A stretch of 64,000 nt of DNA. Origin: Putridiphycobacter roseus. GTDB taxonomy: Bacteria; Bacteroidota; Bacteroidia; Flavobacteriales_D; Crocinitomicaceae. Positions 15,757 to 24,519 of the stretch are shown one piece after another (position 1 is the first letter of the stretch; every line of letters starts with the position of its first letter). The stretch covers positions 18,975 through 82,974 of the forward strand of contig NZ_QKSB01000013.1 in assembly GCF_003234935.1 (NCBI RefSeq). The letters run 5' to 3'. The notes under the pieces were generated by a model, which was not told the DNA's origin, did no database searches, and saw only the letters and a list, made by a program, of their open reading frames with translations. Position numbers and translations under genes: made by a program.

Positions 15757-16502
15757 AGAAAAGAATTATACCCTGTTTAGATATTAGAGCAGGAAGAGTG
15801 GTGAAGGGAATTAACTTCGTTGGTGTAAAAGATGCAGGAGACCCTGTAGAATTGGCGCTTAAATACGTTGCAGAAGGAGCAGATGAATTGGTGTTTTTAG
15901 ATATCACTGCTACTGCCGAAAAAAGGGAAACTTTTGTACCTCTTATAAAAGAAATAGCAGCCAATATTAATATTCCATTCACGGTTGGTGGTGGAATTAG
16001 TACTATTGAAGATGTTAGTAAAGTGATACAAGCGGGAGCAGATAAAGTGAGTATTAACTCCGCGGCAATTAAAAATCCAAATTTAATTACAGCCATTAAA
16101 AATAATTTTGGAAGTCAGTGTGTAGTAGTAGCCATTGATACGGATTATGTAGGAGAAGCATGGAAAGTATTTTCAAAAGGAGGACTTGAAGAAACTAATT
16201 TAAATACCATAGATTGGGTAAAAGTAGTGGCAGATTTAGGAGCGGGTGAAATATTATTAACTTCCATTAAAGAAGATGGTACTAAGGCAGGTTTTGCTTT
16301 GGATGTCATCCAACAGGTTTGTGCCTTGGTCAATATACCTGTTATAGCTTCAGGTGGGGCCGGGAAAAAGGAAGATTTTTATGATGTATTTAAACAAACC
16401 AATGCAACGGCCGCGCTTGCAGCTAGTATATTTCACGAAGACATTGTATCGATATCCTCTATTAAAAATTTTTTAAACATATATAATATACCAGTAAGAT
16501 GA
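15750..16502 (+). CDS. hisF: Imidazole glycerol phosphate synthase, cyclase subunit
   Basis: The start at 15750 gives MLKKRIIPCLDIRAGRVVKG, the conserved HisF N-terminus; a longer in-frame start at 15681 lies in hisA and is rejected. The 250-residue TIM barrel uses PRFAR and ammonia from HisH to make IGP and AICAR. The catalytic Asp pair is in PCLDIRAG and LLTSIKEDGTKAG. The phosphate loops are FTVGGGISTIEDVSKVIQAGADKVSINS and VIASGGAGKKEDFYDVF. It overlaps hisA by 7 and hisIE by 4 bases. Confidence 0.96.
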   Translation: MLKKRIIPCLDIRAGRVVKGINFVGVKDAGDPVELALKYVAEGADELVFLDITATAEKRETFVPLIKEIAANINIPFTVGGGISTIEDVSKVIQAGADKVSINSAAIKNPNLITAIKNNFGSQCVVVAIDTDYVGEAWKVFSKGGLEETNLNTIDWVKVVADLGAGEILLTSIKEDGTKAGFALDVIQQVCALVNIPVIASGGAGKKEDFYDVFKQTNATAALAASIFHEDIVSISSIKNFLNIYNIPVR

Positions 16503-17092
16503 GAATAGATTTTAAAAAAGGGAACGGTTTAGTTCCTGTAATTATACAGCACAAAGACACTTTTCAAGTATTGATGTTAGGTTATATGAATGAAGCGGCT
16601 TACCTTAAAACCGTTGCAGAAAAACAAGTAACATTTTATAGTAGGAGTAAAAAAAGATTGTGGACGAAAGGAGAAGAAAGTGGGAATTTTTTAAACGTAG
16701 AAAGCATTCAGTTAGATTGTGATAAGGATACCTTGTTGATAAAGGCTGACCCAATAGGTCCTACTTGTCATACTGGAAATGTTTCTTGTTTTTCTACTTT
16801 AATTGACACGTCTTTTCTATATGAATTAGAAGCTGTTATATCTGATAGAATTAATAATAACATTAAAGATTCTTATACGAATGAATTGTATCGAAAGGGG
16901 ATTAATAAAGTGGCGCAAAAAGTAGGAGAAGAGGCTGTTGAATTGGTAATTGAAGCCAAAGATGAGGATATAGATTTGTTTAAAAATGAAGCGGCAGATT
17001 TGATGTATCATTATTTAATTTTATTAAAAGCAAAAAATGTTAATTTGAAAGAAATAGAAGGGGTTTTGAAAGGAAGAATAAAGCGTAAATAG
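16499..17092 (+). CDS. hisI: Phosphoribosyl-AMP cyclohydrolase / phosphoribosyl-ATP pyrophosphatase
   Basis: A bifunctional HisIE of 197 residues performing steps two and three of the pathway. The N-terminal HisI domain (about 1-105) has LMLGYMNEAAYLKTVAEKQVTFYSRSKKRLWTKGE in consecutive blocks, then the zinc/Mg site LDCDKDTLLIKADPIGPTCHTG. The C-terminal HisE MazG-like helix bundle (about 110-197) has KVAQKVGEEAVELVIEAK and EAADLMYHYLILLKA. It is the last gene of the operon. No strong terminator hairpin follows it; the next 105 bases are A+T-rich with a T6 run. Confidence 0.96.
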   Translation: MRIDFKKGNGLVPVIIQHKDTFQVLMLGYMNEAAYLKTVAEKQVTFYSRSKKRLWTKGEESGNFLNVESIQLDCDKDTLLIKADPIGPTCHTGNVSCFSTLIDTSFLYELEAVISDRINNNIKDSYTNELYRKGINKVAQKVGEEAVELVIEAKDEDIDLFKNEAADLMYHYLILLKAKNVNLKEIEGVLKGRIKRK

Positions 17093-17197
17093 GAGATTAA
17101 ATCAATTTTTAAGGTGTTTTTTCGCGACAATTGAACAGGATTAAGCGAAGGCACTTGAAAATTTATTTCTTATCTTCGTGCGCGGAAATCGATTAGC

Positions 17198-17968
17198 ATG
17201 AAAAAAATATATAAGTATTTACTGAATAACTTACCTCGACCAATGTTGATTAGGCTGAGTTATGTTTTTAGAGTATTTGCACCTTTGGTGTATAAAGGCG
17301 ACAAGGTAGAATGTCCAGTATGTGAGCATAAGTTCCGTAAGTTTTTATCTTATGGTTCTGATGTAGCGCACCGAGATAATGTTTTATGTCCCTACGATTT
17401 AACCTTAGAACGTCACCGTGTGATGTGGTTGTATTTAAAACAAAAGACAGATTTTTTTACAAAACCAGATTTAAAAGTGATGCACATAGCACCAGAGCAA
17501 TGTTTTCATGGAAAATTTAAAAAGCAAAAGAATTTAGATTATGTCACTGGTGATTTATTGTCGCCAATTGCAGACTTACATTTTGATTTACATGATATTC
17601 CCTTAGAAGATAACCAATACGAAGTAATATTCTGTAACCATGTAATGGAACATGTAAAAGATGATTTACAATGTATGAAAGAATTGTATAGAATTATGAA
17701 GCCTGGAGGCTGGGGAATCATGCAAGTGCCTATCGATACTTCTCGTACTACAACTTATGAAGATTGGTCGATAACTACTCCTGAAGAGAGAGAGAAGCAT
17801 TTTTGGCAATACGATCATGTGAGATTGTATGGTTTAAATTATCCTGACCGATTAAGAGAAGCTGGATTTAATGTAGAAGTGGTTGATTTTTCTAAGGAAT
17901 TACCGACAGAAGTATTTGAACGCTATAGAATACCTAAGTCAGAAGTATTATATATTGTTTCAAAGTAA
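17198..17968 (+). CDS. Class I SAM-dependent methyltransferase with N-terminal CxxC element
   Basis: The 256-residue protein has a Methyltransf_11-type core from about residue 85: LKVMHIAPEQCFHGKF, LDYVTGDLLSPIADLHFDLHDIPLEDNQYEVIFCNHVMEHVKDD, then MKPGGWGIMQVP. Before the core is a short segment with CPVCEHKFRKFL and a later cysteine (VLCPYD), possibly a small metal-binding knuckle. Substrate is not predictable. A TATCTTCG box at 17171-17178 resembles a -7 element. It converges with the next gene, leaving only 3 bases between their stop codons. Confidence 0.75.
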   Translation: MKKIYKYLLNNLPRPMLIRLSYVFRVFAPLVYKGDKVECPVCEHKFRKFLSYGSDVAHRDNVLCPYDLTLERHRVMWLYLKQKTDFFTKPDLKVMHIAPEQCFHGKFKKQKNLDYVTGDLLSPIADLHFDLHDIPLEDNQYEVIFCNHVMEHVKDDLQCMKELYRIMKPGGWGIMQVPIDTSRTTTYEDWSITTPEEREKHFWQYDHVRLYGLNYPDRLREAGFNVEVVDFSKELPTEVFERYRIPKSEVLYIVSK

Positions 17969-17971
17969 ACT

Positions 17972-18697
17972 TTATTCCATGCCATAGAGCCGCTCGTAAT
18001 AAGCAATCAATTTGCTATTCATGATTTCAACTACCTTGTTGTGACTTCTTCTTAAAATAGGAAGCGTAGCGAGTGTTCGGGCATAAAAAGGAAAAGGAGG
18101 AGATAATTGAATAAAAATATTACTTTTTATTAATAAAGCGCCAAAACTCATATTTGTTCCACCGTTATAATAATCATTCTTATAGGTTCGGTTTGATGAA
18201 TCTTTATAGTATCTGTAATCTCCGTCAAGTCTATTTCCTGCATAATTTAATGCGGTGTCCTCTTTGATAATACCAAATTCAGCGGTTAAAAAATTAACAT
18301 TTGAATCAAATTTAACTAATTTAGGCATGAGCATAACATCTAAAAACGTTACACTGTCCAGCTGGTTATTGGCGACATATTTTGAGTCGTCACTGTAGAA
18401 AAAATAAGTTGGACAGAAGGTAAATTTATCGTTGAAAGCAGCGACAATAGACTTATTGGTTTTCAATTGTTCTTGGCGCACATTTTCTGCATCTGCAAGA
18501 TTGCCAGTTCTTGTTAAAATATCAATTTTTCTTTGCTTTTTTTGTAGCCTAACCAACAAGACGCCATCTTTTAAATAATTAATATAAAATTCAGCAATGT
18601 GGGCATTGTCAAGGCCTTTTAATTCACTCAATTGCTGATTGAAACCAGCAAATTGAATGATTAAAAAACTAAACAATAAAATAATATTTTTTTTCAT
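17972..18697 (-). CDS. Exported protein of unknown function
   Basis: A 241-residue protein with a signal peptide (MKKNIILLFSFLIIQFAGF). I do not recognise the mature part. An early helical segment, LLVRLQKKQRKIDILTRTGNLADAENVRQEQLKTNKSIVAAFNDKF in consecutive blocks, is rich in charge. It is followed by beta-rich sequence with FCPTYFFYSDD and a late hydrophobic, proline-containing piece IQLSPPFPFYAR. It lies 30 bases downstream of aroF on the same strand and may be the last gene of that transcript. Confidence 0.6.
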   Translation of the reverse strand: MKKNIILLFSFLIIQFAGFNQQLSELKGLDNAHIAEFYINYLKDGVLLVRLQKKQRKIDILTRTGNLADAENVRQEQLKTNKSIVAAFNDKFTFCPTYFFYSDDSKYVANNQLDSVTFLDVMLMPKLVKFDSNVNFLTAEFGIIKEDTALNYAGNRLDGDYRYYKDSSNRTYKNDYYNGGTNMSFGALLIKSNIFIQLSPPFPFYARTLATLPILRRSHNKVVEIMNSKLIAYYERLYGME

Positions 18698-18727
18698 TTT
18701 TTTTGTATTTACAAAATGGATTAATGC

Positions 18728-19726
18728 TTACACCAATTTTCTTCCAACAGCATTTCCAATAGCAGGTAAAGATTGCATCAAGGCATTAAATTGGTCGTGA
18801 TTCAATTGTTGTGATGCATCAGATTTTGCTACAGATGGGTCTGGGTGTACCTCAATAATTAAGCCATCAACACCCATTGCCATACAAGCTCTTGTCAAAT
18901 CAGGAACACCATATGCATGTCCCATTGCATGACTTGGATCTAAAATAACAGGTAAATTGGTGTATTCTTTTAAGTAAGCTACACCACATAAGTCAAGTGT
19001 AAATCTAGTTTTGTTTTCAAAAGTTCTTAAACCACGCTCACAAATTGCCACATTATCATTTCCACCGGAGAGTACAAATTCAGCACATTGAACAGTTTCT
19101 TGCAGAGTAGAACCAAATCCACGTTTAATCATTACCGGTTTATGTGTCTTTGCACAAGCTCTTAAGATTCCTTGGTCATACATGGCTTTTGCACCAATTT
19201 GAATGATGTCAGAATGCTCAATTACTTCGTGCACATGCGTCGCATCTCTTACTTCTGTAATAATGGCTAAACCGTGTTGGTTTCGCATTTTGTCTAATAA
19301 TTGAAGTCCATTAAAACCAAGACCTTGAAAACTATATGGTGAGGTTCTTGGTTTGTAGCAACCACCACGTAGCATGGTTAAGTTGTGTGATTTTAATAGG
19401 GCAGAGGAAGCTTGAATTTGGCTTTCTGATTCCACCGAACATGGACCAGCAATCATGATGGTGTTGTTTGTATTTCCACCAATTTTTACATTTCCAAACT
19501 GTATGGTTCTGGTTTCTTTTTGGTATTCACGTGAAGCCAATTGCATGTCGTCCTTAAAAACATAGCTATCTAATACATGTTCCCTAAATTCACTAGGTAC
19601 TTCTTTTAATGATGAGGATGAAATCAAGACAAAAAAGTCTCTTTTTTCCACTATAAACGAGTTTGTTTTAATGGCGATTTCATTAGCTTTTGTATTCCCT
19701 ATTTCTTTCTTTAAGTGAATAATCAT
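18728..19726 (-). CDS. aroF: 3-deoxy-7-phosphoheptulonate synthase (DAHP synthase, type I-beta)
   Basis: This condenses PEP and erythrose-4-phosphate, the first step of the shikimate pathway. The 332 residues comprise an N-terminal ferredoxin-like regulatory domain (about 1-70, as in the Thermotoga enzyme) and a TIM barrel. The barrel motifs are MIAGPCSVESE, MLRGGCYKPRTSPYSFQGLGF, IQIGAKAMYDQ, VMIKRGFGSTLQE, ICERGLRTFENKTR, and VILDPSHAMGHAYGVPDL, with EVHPDPSVAKSDASQQL. Its start overlaps the stop of the epimerase-CBS gene by 4 bases, so the two are co-translated. Feedback control through the N-terminal domain is known in relatives; the effector here is unknown. Confidence 0.95.
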   Translation of the reverse strand: MIIHLKKEIGNTKANEIAIKTNSFIVEKRDFFVLISSSSLKEVPSEFREHVLDSYVFKDDMQLASREYQKETRTIQFGNVKIGGNTNNTIMIAGPCSVESESQIQASSALLKSHNLTMLRGGCYKPRTSPYSFQGLGFNGLQLLDKMRNQHGLAIITEVRDATHVHEVIEHSDIIQIGAKAMYDQGILRACAKTHKPVMIKRGFGSTLQETVQCAEFVLSGGNDNVAICERGLRTFENKTRFTLDLCGVAYLKEYTNLPVILDPSHAMGHAYGVPDLTRACMAMGVDGLIIEVHPDPSVAKSDASQQLNHDQFNALMQSLPAIGNAVGRKLV

Positions 19727-20733
19727 AATTCTCCTTTTATTAAATTCATAAAATTAATTGTTCCAACTAACGCTTGGTTATTGTTTATTACCGGTAGGTA
19801 AAGTATTGTTTTATTTTGCTTTTTGACAAACCTTAATAGTTGGTAAACGGTATAGTTTTCGTTTGCCACTAATGGTGTTTTGTTTACCATTTCTTCAAGG
19901 TTTAACTGGTTTAAATCGTCCAAATGATTCATTAAGCCTTGCCTTAAGTCTGCATTACCTATAATGCCTTTAAAAATATGATTTTTATCGACAATTGAAG
20001 TAAATCCTAAATGCCCTTTTTTCATGGCATTTAATATGTTTTCTAAGTCAAATTCTGTATCCAAAATATAGGGTGACTCATCTAGGTCTAACATAAAGTG
20101 TTTGACTAGAAAATGAGACTCAATCTCATTTAATTTTAAGTTTAATAAAGCGGAGCCAATGGTACTGGCATTGAATAGGTATGAGCCAGACACTGAAGCG
20201 TAAACTCCCATGTTCCTGAGTATAAACGATACTTCTCCATTTACACCACCATCTACATGAATGCGCTTATTTGGATATTTCTTTTTAAAATCTCGAATGC
20301 GTCTAAAATTACTATGGTCAAACTTTCCACCACTTTCCCCTGGAACTGTCGCCATAAATAAAATAAAATCAAAGCTATCTATGTAGTTGTCAAACACATC
20401 AATAGGTGTATTTGAAGTAATAGCTAAGCCTAGTTTTCCATCAAACTCTTTAGGAATATCTAGTTTTTTATCTATTAAGTCTTCGTATTGAAAGGTAACG
20501 TATTCCACATTTAAAGCGATAAGCTCGTTGTAAAACTTAGTTGCATCATCTGTAATGATATGCAAGTCGACTGGAATATCAGAATGTTGTTGAATAGTCT
20601 TAATGTCTTCAAAAACACCTAAATTGTCTTTACAATCCACATGAATTAAGTCCACGTGGTTAGCATTCAAGTTTTCTATTGTTGTCAGTATATCGTTTTC
20701 CTTGTCGGAATAAATGGAAGCTGAAATTTTCAA
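19723..20733 (-). CDS. Ribulose-phosphate 3-epimerase-like TIM barrel fused to a CBS-domain pair
   Basis: Residues 1-200 align by eye with ribulose-5-phosphate 3-epimerase. Ser6 (SASIYS), His31 and Asp33 (LIHVDCKDN), His58 (VDLHIITDD) and Asp161 (IHVDGGVN) fall at the catalytic and metal positions. The phosphate loops (TVPGESGGK, VSGSYLF) are also present. The usual MDG after HVD is CKD. Residues 207-336 form two CBS motifs (ESPYILDTEFDLENILNAMKK...GFTSIVDKNHIFKGIIGNADLRQGL; VANENYTVYQLLRFVKKQNKTILYLPVINNNQALVGTINFMNLI), a nucleotide-sensing module. The gene is coupled by a 4-base overlap to aroF. I infer a sugar-phosphate enzyme or sensor tied to aromatic synthesis; activity is unproven. A canonical free-standing Rpe probably exists elsewhere. 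Confidence 0.8.
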   Translation of the reverse strand: MKISASIYSDKENDILTTIENLNANHVDLIHVDCKDNLGVFEDIKTIQQHSDIPVDLHIITDDATKFYNELIALNVEYVTFQYEDLIDKKLDIPKEFDGKLGLAITSNTPIDVFDNYIDSFDFILFMATVPGESGGKFDHSNFRRIRDFKKKYPNKRIHVDGGVNGEVSFILRNMGVYASVSGSYLFNASTIGSALLNLKLNEIESHFLVKHFMLDLDESPYILDTEFDLENILNAMKKGHLGFTSIVDKNHIFKGIIGNADLRQGLMNHLDDLNQLNLEEMVNKTPLVANENYTVYQLLRFVKKQNKTILYLPVINNNQALVGTINFMNLIKGEL

Positions 20734-20734
20734 T

Positions 20735-21139
20735 TTACTTAGTGATTAATGGATTAAAATAGGCATCCGTAATTTCAAGTGCAAAATTAAGGTTTTTAAA
20801 TACAGTAGTGTCAATTGCACGTTCTAAAAATACAATATCTTTCCACATTTTAGCTGGAATACTATCGTATTCGGGATTTAAAATCATTTTTAAGACAAAT
20901 TCCTCAGAATTACTGGTCAATTTAACAGATTGTGTTTTATCTGCAGCAATTAATTGATGCGTTTGAAAATAAGAACCCAAAGCATCTACATAGCTTACAT
21001 CAATTTCTTTGGTGTAATATATTTCTAGATTGCCAAATTGTTTCATTTTACCATTTGGCGTACCACAGGCATACAATAAAAAGGAAAAGCATACTAAAAT
21101 GATGGTTTTAAAGGGCATTTTGAAAGATTGTTTATACAT
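20735..21139 (-). CDS. Small lipoprotein of unknown function
   Basis: A 134-residue frame. The better start is probably the second ATG (21118), giving MPFKTIILVCFSFLLYACGTP with a lipobox (LYAC). The remainder (GNLEIYYTKEIDVSYVDALGSYF...LERAIDTTVFKNLNFALEITDAYF) has an alternating strand/helix pattern and no family I can name. Its stop is 1 base from the start of the epimerase-CBS gene, so it probably heads the reverse-strand unit lipoprotein - epimerase-CBS - aroF - exported protein. Confidence 0.62.
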   Translation of the reverse strand: MYKQSFKMPFKTIILVCFSFLLYACGTPNGKMKQFGNLEIYYTKEIDVSYVDALGSYFQTHQLIAADKTQSVKLTSNSEEFVLKMILNPEYDSIPAKMWKDIVFLERAIDTTVFKNLNFALEITDAYFNPLITK

Positions 21140-21178
21140 TTATACTTCAACTAAAATGAAGGTATAAATATAGCTTTT

Positions 21179-22039
21179 ATGATTGAACTGATAAACAAAA
21201 AATACATTGGCGGTAATAACAGGATATCTGTCTACGATATTCAAATACCAAAGGAGCCGAAGGCAATTATTCTATTTGCGCATGGTTATAAGGGATTTAA
21301 AGACTGGGGTGCATGGAATGCGGTACAAAACTATTTTGTAAATGCTGGCTATGGTTTTGTTAAATTTAATTTTTCACATAATGGTGGAACGGTTGAAAAT
21401 CCAATTGATTTTCCGGATTTAGATGCTTTTGGAAATAATAATTATTCCCTAGAATTGTTTGATTTAAATAAAATGACTTCAATTACTTATAAGTATTTAA
21501 GTGAGTTAAAGCTTGAAGTGCCTGTTTACCTAATTGGGCACAGTAGAGGTGGCGGAATGGCGATTATTCATGCGGCACATGATCCAAGAATTAATAAGAT
21601 AGTTTCTTGGGCAGGTATTTCAGATATTGAAAAACGTTTTCCGGTGGATGAAGAGTTGGATGATTGGAAAATAGCAGGGGAAAGGATCGTTGAAAATGGA
21701 AGAACCAAACAACAGATGCCCCATTATTACCAAATGTATGAAGACTATATTTTACATAAAAGTAAACTAGATATTAAAGTAGCTTGTGAAATATTAAAGC
21801 AACCATTTTTACAAATACATGGAGATATGGATTTGGCGGTAAGTATCAGTGAGGGGATTATGATTTCTCGTTGGACAGATACGGAAATCTGCATAGTAAA
21901 GGGTGCAGGACACACCTTCCAAACCAAGCATCCATGGAATGAAACAGAGTTGCCTCCCGACTTATTAAGGGTGTTAGAAGCTACTTTAACATTTTTTGAG
22001 AAAGAAAATCAAATTACAAGTGATTCCATAGAAGGATAA
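21179..22039 (+). CDS. Alpha/beta hydrolase (dienelactone-hydrolase-like)
   Basis: A 286-residue cytosolic serine hydrolase. Motifs: oxyanion strand AIILFAHGYKGFKDWG near the N-terminus, nucleophile elbow VYLIGHSRGGGMAI (GxSxG, Ser in GHSRG), acid region FLQIHGDMDLAV and catalytic His in VKGAGHTFQTKHPW. The fold is that of the alpha/beta hydrolase superfamily; the substrate cannot be predicted. It is transcribed away from the aroF cluster, and rseP follows on the same strand after its own promoter. Confidence 0.85.
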   Translation: MIELINKKYIGGNNRISVYDIQIPKEPKAIILFAHGYKGFKDWGAWNAVQNYFVNAGYGFVKFNFSHNGGTVENPIDFPDLDAFGNNNYSLELFDLNKMTSITYKYLSELKLEVPVYLIGHSRGGGMAIIHAAHDPRINKIVSWAGISDIEKRFPVDEELDDWKIAGERIVENGRTKQQMPHYYQMYEDYILHKSKLDIKVACEILKQPFLQIHGDMDLAVSISEGIMISRWTDTEICIVKGAGHTFQTKHPWNETELPPDLLRVLEATLTFFEKENQITSDSIEG

Positions 22040-22053
22040 AAAAATAAAACCCT

Positions 22054-22061
22054 TAACTTTG
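22054..22061 (+). promoter_or_regulatory. Putative -7 promoter box of rseP
   Basis: TAACTTTG matches TAnnTTTG, 19 bases before the rseP ATG. This suggests rseP has its own promoter although it follows the hydrolase closely. No clear -33 element. Confidence 0.5.
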
Positions 22062-22080
22062 TGTTTTTCAAAATTCAACC

Positions 22081-23397
22081 ATGGAATACATTATTCAAGG
22101 CGGACAATTGTTATTGAGCCTTTCACTATTAATAGTTTTACACGAATTCGGACATTATTTACCTGCAAGATGGTTCAATACGCGTGTGGAAAAATTTTAT
22201 TTATTTTTTGATTATAAATTTTCTATTTTTAAAAAGAAAATTAAAGATACAGAATGGGGAATTGGATGGATTCCTTTAGGAGGATATGTGAAGATATCTG
22301 GTATGATTGATGAATCAATGGATAAGGAACAATTGGCTAAACCACCAGAAGATTATGAGTTTAGGTCTAAGCCAGCTTGGCAACGTTTGATCATTATGAT
22401 TGGTGGAGTAACGGTAAATTTAGTCTTGGGTTGTGTTATCTATATTTTCTTAATGTTCGCTTGGGGAGAGCAAGTCATTACTGCTGATAAGGCCGAAAAT
22501 GGGTTTGCAATTGAGACTTATTTTAAACAGTTTGGATTTGAAGATGGTGATAAAATTATTGCCATTAATGGAGAAACACCGAAAGATATTTCAAGGTTAG
22601 GATTAGAGATAGCCCTAAATGATGCAAGAACATTTGACGTTTTACATAGTAATGGGGAAAAAGAAAGCATAGTTTTGCCTGAAGATATTGACATGACTAT
22701 GTTTAAAGAGGGGGCTATGAACCCTTTTACCATGAGGTTACCAGCAATAATTGATTCCACCTATGGTGTAGCTGCAGAAGCGGGTATACAAAAGAATGAT
22801 GTCATTCAAAGTGTCAATGGACAAGAGGTTGCTTATTGGGATGAATTTAGAAACTTGGTGCAAGAAAATAAAAACGAACTATTAGCCATTACGGTTGAAA
22901 GAGATGGTAATTTTGTACCGTTAGAAGTGCAAGTGGATTCCATGGGGAGTATTGGTGTGGCGTTGCAATCGAATATAGAAGACAAAATAACGACTATTAA
23001 TTATGGCTTTTTGGCCAGTATACCTAGAGGGGTTGAGGCTGGTTTTACCACTTTAGTAAATTATGTAAAACAATTTAAATATGTGTTTACGGCTAAAGGA
23101 GCGACTAGTGTAGGTGGTTTTGGTGCTATTGGTGGTCTTTTTGATAAGACTTGGAACTGGCAGTCGTTCTGGGAAAATACGGCTTTAATATCCATTATCT
23201 TAGCCTTTATGAATATTTTACCAATTCCAGCTTTGGACGGTGGACATATTATGTTCTTAACTTATGAGATTATCTCTGGTAGAAAACCAAATGAGAAATT
23301 TTTGGAATACGCACAAGTAGCAGGAATGATATTCTTATTGGCATTATTGGTTTATGCCAATGGAAATGATGTGGTGAAATTATTTACCGGCGGATAA
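22081..23397 (+). CDS. rseP: Site-2 protease, RseP family (M50)
   Basis: A 438-residue intramembrane metalloprotease that cleaves membrane-anchored anti-sigma factors and signal-peptide remnants. The zinc motif HEFGH is at residues 21-25 in the first membrane helix. A second helix follows at IIMIGGVTVNLVLGCVIYIF. Two PDZ-like regions lie between (ETYFKQFGFEDGDKIIAINGE; GVAAEAGIQKNDVIQSVNGQEV). The C-terminal LDG site, FMNILPIPALDGGHIMFL, supplies the third zinc ligand, and a final helix is at VAGMIFLLALLVYAN. Bacteroidota commonly have several ECF sigma/anti-sigma pairs as potential targets; none is in this window. Confidence 0.93.
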   Translation: MEYIIQGGQLLLSLSLLIVLHEFGHYLPARWFNTRVEKFYLFFDYKFSIFKKKIKDTEWGIGWIPLGGYVKISGMIDESMDKEQLAKPPEDYEFRSKPAWQRLIIMIGGVTVNLVLGCVIYIFLMFAWGEQVITADKAENGFAIETYFKQFGFEDGDKIIAINGETPKDISRLGLEIALNDARTFDVLHSNGEKESIVLPEDIDMTMFKEGAMNPFTMRLPAIIDSTYGVAAEAGIQKNDVIQSVNGQEVAYWDEFRNLVQENKNELLAITVERDGNFVPLEVQVDSMGSIGVALQSNIEDKITTINYGFLASIPRGVEAGFTTLVNYVKQFKYVFTAKGATSVGGFGAIGGLFDKTWNWQSFWENTALISIILAFMNILPIPALDGGHIMFLTYEIISGRKPNEKFLEYAQVAGMIFLLALLVYANGNDVVKLFTGG

Positions 23398-23442
23398 GCA
23401 AGTAAGTACTTATAACAATAAGAAAGTCTTTATAAAAGATGT

Positions 23443-23475
23443 GAAAGCCAAAGTTCTACTTTGGCTTTCTTTGTT
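23443..23475 (+). terminator. Terminator after rseP
   Basis: GAAAGCCAAAGT (23443-23454), loop TCT, ACTTTGGCTTTC (23458-23469): a 12-bp perfect stem followed by TTTG and a T-rich tail. It is placed 45 bases after the rseP stop. Confidence 0.85.
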
Positions 23476-23593
23476 TTTTCAAATTCCGTATTAAAGTCAA
23501 GCAAGGTGCTTTAAAATGCATGGCAGTCATTTGTAATAACTAGGGAAAGTAGTAAGTTGGTTTTACCAGCTGTCATCCCGTAGCAGTGTACTT

Positions 23594-24343
23594 TTAGTGG
23601 GTGTAAAAAACTTTTGATACCAACATGTTTGCCCAATTGTTTTCACTTATTCCGATTACAGAAATGTAGTATTTAGAGTTTGGGTTTAATGCCAAGTTTG
23701 TTTCCATAAACCTATCGGTCACATTAGAAAAATCAGCAGTAGTAAATGTTTTATCTTGGGTATAGGTGCCAGAAATTAGGGTACCTGTTGAGTCATTTAT
23801 CAATTGTAAATAAGTGGTATTACTTTGTGCTGTTTTATCTTCCCAAGTAAATGTAGCTGTATTATTACTTGTGGTAATGGTTAATAAATCTTCAGTTGCT
23901 TTTTCAATTTTATTTGTCTCCAGTTTAATCGGACTTGAAACGTAAAGCTTGTCACTGCTTTTATAAGTTATCACAATAAACTTTTCATTATTTTCGGTTG
24001 GAATTGAAAATGAACTTACTTCACCATTAAATAAAGGCTCTATCACTATTGGGTATTTGTTTATTGGTTTGTATGATTTGTAATCATACGGTTCCTCCTT
24101 GTCTTTTAATTCAAAATATTTAAAGTCATCAGCATTATTTTCTGCATGAAAATAGACAGTGGGTTTTATATTGCCAGTACCTTGGGGGTAAAGTTCTGGG
24201 TCTATTGCTTTGGCAGCAAAAACAAGAATGTCTCCTTGCTCTAAAGCAGCGTTTTCGCTCAAATAAGCTGCTAAGTTTAGCTTGTGCGCTGTTTTTTTAC
24301 AGCTTACTAAAGCTATGGCGAATAATAAAAAGTATTTGGTCAT
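23594..24343 (-). CDS. Lipoprotein with a fibronectin-III-like C-terminal half
   Basis: The start is placed at 24343 (MTKYFLLFAIALVSCKK, lipobox ALVSC). The 249-residue product has an N-terminal beta-rich part (GDILVFAAKAIDPELYP...YFHAENNADDF). A second region resembles a fibronectin type III or similar beta-sandwich (DLLTITTSNNTATFTWED...NTTYLQLINDSTGTLISG...LALNPNSKYYISVIGIS). The FnIII assignment is by pattern only. No conserved enzyme motif is visible. It stands alone between rseP and a divergently transcribed DUF6340-like gene. Confidence 0.62.
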   Translation of the reverse strand: MTKYFLLFAIALVSCKKTAHKLNLAAYLSENAALEQGDILVFAAKAIDPELYPQGTGNIKPTVYFHAENNADDFKYFELKDKEEPYDYKSYKPINKYPIVIEPLFNGEVSSFSIPTENNEKFIVITYKSSDKLYVSSPIKLETNKIEKATEDLLTITTSNNTATFTWEDKTAQSNTTYLQLINDSTGTLISGTYTQDKTFTTADFSNVTDRFMETNLALNPNSKYYISVIGISENNWANMLVSKVFYTH

Positions 24344-24519
24344 AATCAAAGAATTTACTTGAATAACGTAGTTAAGTGTTAGTTATTATAATGTTGCGCC
24401 TGCTGATTATGACATAAAGCTTTTCTTTTTATGTGAAAAATACATTTTTTTGAGTAAATTTAACTTGTCTTTTCTACGTTCGAGAGATGAGTAAAATTGG
24501 GCAATTAAAAATACAATTT

